Shown in pieces: positions 63,221 to 64,000 of a stretch of DNA of 64,000 nt. Position 1 is the stretch's first letter. Each line of letters begins with the position of its first letter. The notes beneath the pieces were generated by a model. That model worked only from the letters and a program-made list of their open reading frames with translations. It was not told the DNA's origin and ran no database searches. The DNA is taken from NCBI GenBank assembly GCA_963762865.1, contig CAVXNC010000022.1, positions 1 to 64,000 on the forward strand. The letters run 5' to 3'. The translations under genes were made by a program, and so were the position numbers. The stretch comes from DATHAP01 sp963762865. Its GTDB lineage: Bacteria > Actinomycetota > Actinomycetes > JACCUZ01.

Positions 63221-64000
63221 TCAGCCGGCGTGCGATCCGCGCAGCGGTGCCGTGCTGGCTCGCCAGACGTCGGCCAGGATCGCGTCTCCCCTCGCACCTT
63301 GCGCCCGGCGCGGCGCGAAGTCGGCACCGATGACGTAGGGCACCAGCCGGGCGCTCTTGAGCGCCGCACCCCAGAAGGTCAGCTCGAGGACGAACCCCTC
63401 GTTGGTCTGCTGCGTGTCCATGTCGAAGACGAAGTTGCCGAGCGAGTAGGCGATCAGCCCGTCCCCGACGGCCTCGACCCCCTGCACCCAGTGCGGGTGC
63501 CCGCCCGCGACCACGTCGGCCCCGGCCCGCACCAGCGCGCGGGCGACCACGCGCTGGTCGCGGACGGTGCCGTGCGTGTACTGCGTGCCCCAGTGCGGCA
63601 CCACGAGCACCACGTCGACCTGCCGGTCCAGCCGTCGCACGATGCCGAGCACCCGGCGGAGGTCACCCTCGTCGAGGGGCCCGGTGCGTGGCTGCATGCG
63701 CAGGCGCAGCGCGCCAGGAGACTCGGCCGTCGCGGCCGGTGTCTCCCCGATCGCGTCGAAGGCGACGACGCCGAACGTGGTGCCGTCGCGCTCGACCACC
63801 ACCGGCCGGGCTGCTGCGGCCAGGTCGCGGCCGGCACCGACCGGCCGGAAGCCACCGGCCCGCAGCCGCTCGACCGTCCGGACCAGCGCGCGTGGCCCGT
63901 AGTCGCCGGAGTGGTTGTTGGCCATCGACAGGACGTCGAAGCCGGCGAGGCGTAGCCCGCGCCGCACGTCGGGGCGCGCGCCGAAGGAGTCACCCCCCTG
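63221..64000 (-). CDS. CapA-family protein, truncated by window end
   Basis: The C-terminal 259 residues of a CapA-type (PGA_cap) metallophosphatase-fold protein. Visible motifs are LSMANNHSGDYG, VVLVVPHWGTQYTHGTV and DVVAGGHPHWVQGVEAVG, followed by AYSLGNFVFDMDTQQTNEGFVLEL. The frame stays open to position 64000, so the start and the first metal motif lie outside. The family is named for poly-gamma-glutamate capsule synthesis, though many actinobacterial members have no known role. Its stop is 44 bases from the convergent M28 gene. Confidence 0.85.
   Translation of the reverse strand, partial: QGGDSFGARPDVRRGLRLAGFDVLSMANNHSGDYGPRALVRTVERLRAGGFRPVGAGRDLAAAARPVVVERDGTTFGVVAFDAIGETPAATAESPGALRLRMQPRTGPLDEGDLRRVLGIVRRLDRQVDVVLVVPHWGTQYTHGTVRDQRVVARALVRAGADVVAGGHPHWVQGVEAVGDGLIAYSLGNFVFDMDTQQTNEGFVLELTFWGAALKSARLVPYVIGADFAPRRAQGARGDAILADVWRASTAPLRGSHAG

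Overview
The window is about 70% GC, uses many GTG starts, and packs genes with ATGA/GTGA overlaps. It encodes actinobacterial families such as a PafB/PafC-type WYL pair, MMPL exporters, DUF222-HNH nucleases, SigZ, ArsI/CadI and a GH15 trehalase-like enzyme. The most likely source is a Propionibacteriales actinobacterium (Nocardioides-like); this is inferred from gene content and codon use, not from a marker gene.

Layout. 1-1.7 kb is a degenerate integration scar: a broken cupin regulator, a CpaF/TadA ATPase relic with a damaged P-loop, a tRNA-like att candidate and the C-terminal end of a tyrosine recombinase. 1.7-7.5 kb is housekeeping: CstA-type transporter plus YbdD, an NrtR-like Nudix regulator, a PIG-L deacetylase and a ribokinase-family kinase. 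7.5-13.2 kb is an export module in which a small protein, an MMPL pump, an ABC ATPase and an ABC-2 permease overlap as one operon, divergent from an MFS carrier. 13.3-25.6 kb is a sugar or polyol catabolic cluster: two Gfo/Idh dehydrogenases, class I aldolase, phosphomannose-isomerase-like protein, FGGY kinase, LacI regulator with a clear operator, ABC importer, GMC oxidoreductase and SDR. 25.8-33.6 kb holds small regulators and unknowns (secreted protein, phosphoesterase, cNMP-binding protein, NYN/LOTUS-like protein, cupins, TetR with a repeat tail, zinc-ribbon protein, broken DUF222-HNH gene). 33.9-43.3 kb carries a secreted subtilisin, a SixA-like phosphatase joined to pafC-pafB, an M50 protease, a LuxR regulator and a decayed peptide-binding lipoprotein. 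43.3-58.8 kb is regulatory and stress-related: a SpoIIE phosphatase, a winged-helix/alpha-beta hydrolase/degenerate-cyclase fusion, an OsmC-FAD enzyme-ArsI block divergent from SigZ and AzlCD, a glycosyltransferase, a large ATP-binding LuxR regulator, and an MMPL pump with a divergent TetR. 58.8-64 kb has an EEP-family protein, a hemerythrin, a GH15 enzyme, an M28 lipoprotein and a CapA-like protein cut by the window end.

Regulatory sequence is unusually readable here. Several genes have a TAGNNT -10 box 6-7 nt before the start codon (probable leaderless mRNAs). There are clear operator candidates for the LacI and TetR genes, three copies of a GTGAS-N4-GTCAC palindrome ahead of small or secreted proteins, and strong hairpin terminators.

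Caution: at least ten genes are interrupted by single-base indels whose flanking protein sequence is intact. Several are one extra G or C inside a G/C run. Most look like sequence errors, so those genes are probably functional in the organism.
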